64,000 nucleotides of DNA. Source: Castor canadensis (lineage: Eukaryota; Chordata; Mammalia; Rodentia; Castoridae). The DNA lies in the NCBI RefSeq assembly GCF_047511655.1, contig NC_133390.1:89721583-89785582 (forward strand), read 5' to 3'. A program made the translations under genes and the position numbers. Below, piece by piece: positions 62,864 to 64,000 of this stretch. The notes beneath the pieces are model-generated. The model saw only the letters and a program-made list of their open reading frames with translations, made no database searches and had not been told where the DNA came from. Position 1 is the stretch's first letter. Every line of letters begins with the position of its first letter.

Positions 62864-64000
62864 GGCATTACTACAATGAAGCTCTCAGAGAATCATGACA
62901 TGCTGGTAGCTAGCAATGACCTCTAGTTGAGTCCCTCAACTACTAGAAACTTCTAAGCATCTCCTGTCCACAAACTCAGAATTTGTATCCCAGATTAAAT
63001 GTTTACATCAAAGTTAACAGACCACATTCCTGGGGGGGTCCTGTTCAAATAGCTTTTGAAAGGGCAACAATTTCATTTAGAAATCTTCAAAGGACACAGA
63101 GCCAAACAACAGATAAAGAAAACTAGACCTAAGCTATTTAGGTGCAGAGATCATTGTGAAGAGTCTTTATAATATTATGACGAGTCATCATGCAATAAAA
63201 TGATGAACATATTAGCTGTCCTATGATTCAGCCTTTGTCTCATCTCAAAAACATGATGAGAGAACTCATGAAGAAGATGAACACTAGTGAAAAGGCTTAT
63301 ACTTAAGGCAAGATTGGCAGAGTTACCATAAGTCTTTGATGTCAGGAAAGTTCATTTTGCCAGCCAGCAATTTATATGCCTTTTCTTACTGATGAGGAAT
63401 GTCCTCCATTACAACAAAATGCATAAATAATGCTAGTTAATTTTTTAAATGCATAATTTTTAAATTATACTTGCAGTTTGTAAAATCTACTGGTCTTCAA
63501 AGAAAAAGATGTCGTTTGGCTATCCAACAATTGGCCTACTTGTCATTCAGTTTACACAGCCATTTATCAATATTGATAATTATTTTAAAATACAGTGGAG
63601 GTCTAGTGGCAGACAAGGTATCAAGAAATCAGGCTGACATTTCTGAACTACACTGCGCTGTTCAGATGTCGTCTAATCTTTTGTGAGTCACGCTTTCTAC
63701 TTATAAAGTGGAAACAGAGCCCCTGGACCAAACTCCACTGAGCTGGTCTTCAGGAGAAAGACGAGTTTGAAGAGCAAGTATTTCAATCCAAGGATATTTA
63801 ATCAAAGAATTAAAAGAATGAGGATGAATATGAATAGTAAGTTTCTCATGTTGTAAAATATTTAGTTAGTGTTTAGAAAATGGAATATAAAACTATTCAA
63901 TAATATAAAATAAAATTCTAAAACTCTTGAAACAAGTTTAGAGACAGATTCAAATCTTAAACTGAAAACACAAGTAACATTTTTTTCACTAAAGAAAAAT

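Larger units (their letters stand above)
60535..64000 (-). other. USP13: USP13 intron running off the right edge
   Basis: 3.5 kb of intron. I searched for the exon carrying the catalytic-Cys box (GNSCYL) and did not find it. Contains an L2 (about 61,630-62,400) with a B1 insertion, and a MaLR LTR (62,465-62,863). 60,740-61,350 and 62,870-64,000 show nothing recognised; a MIR-like stretch may lie near 61,360-61,470. Confidence 0.8.

Noticed and set aside
60535-64000. Possible USP13 exon with the catalytic Cys box
   Set aside because: No minus-strand sequence encoding GNSCYL or the flanking residues was found, so it must lie beyond the window.

Overview
The window is mammalian chromosomal DNA. 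It holds two convergent, intron-rich protein-coding genes set in old and young interspersed repeats. There is no prokaryotic organisation, and nearly all open reading frames are shadows. L2, MIR, MER5-like and MaLR elements point to a placental mammal. B1-like (7SL) SINEs, ID-like tRNA-derived SINEs and fused B1/B1/ID composites point to a rodent. The composites resemble beaver (Castor) repeats as I remember them; that species guess is inference only.

Left part, + strand: bases 1-4574 are the end of an intron of PEX5L (PEX5-related protein, TRIP8b). Its terminal coding exon is 4575-4779, followed by a long 3'UTR that I place to about 10,740 on a candidate AATAAA. About 4 kb of repeat-rich intergenic DNA follows (two L2 copies in opposite orientation, an ID-like SINE, an MLT1-type LTR, a 50-bp tandem duplication).

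Right part, - strand: from about 14,830 to the right edge lies the 3' two thirds of USP13 (ubiquitin-specific peptidase 13, isopeptidase T-3). I located 13 coding exons between 60,534 and 19,508. Every splice junction is GT-AG and phase-compatible. Together they encode the last 500 residues, Y364 to S863 in human numbering recalled from memory: the second part of the USP catalytic domain, both UBA domains, and the C-terminal catalytic His and Asp boxes. The exon with the catalytic Cys lies beyond 64,000.

The two genes are tail-to-tail, as I recall for human 3q26.33, so this is conserved synteny. They are functionally unrelated: PEX5L binds HCN channel tails in neurons, USP13 is a deubiquitinase. 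The USP13 introns contain a young 5'-truncated L1 with a clear target-site duplication, several composite SINEs, MaLR and L2 remnants, microsatellites and two recent tandem duplications. I found no undescribed biological system. The most interesting items are the composite SINE architecture, a 27-nt frame-preserving USP13 microexon, a residue change at a split codon beside the catalytic His exon, and a nested perfect hairpin in the PEX5L 3'UTR.
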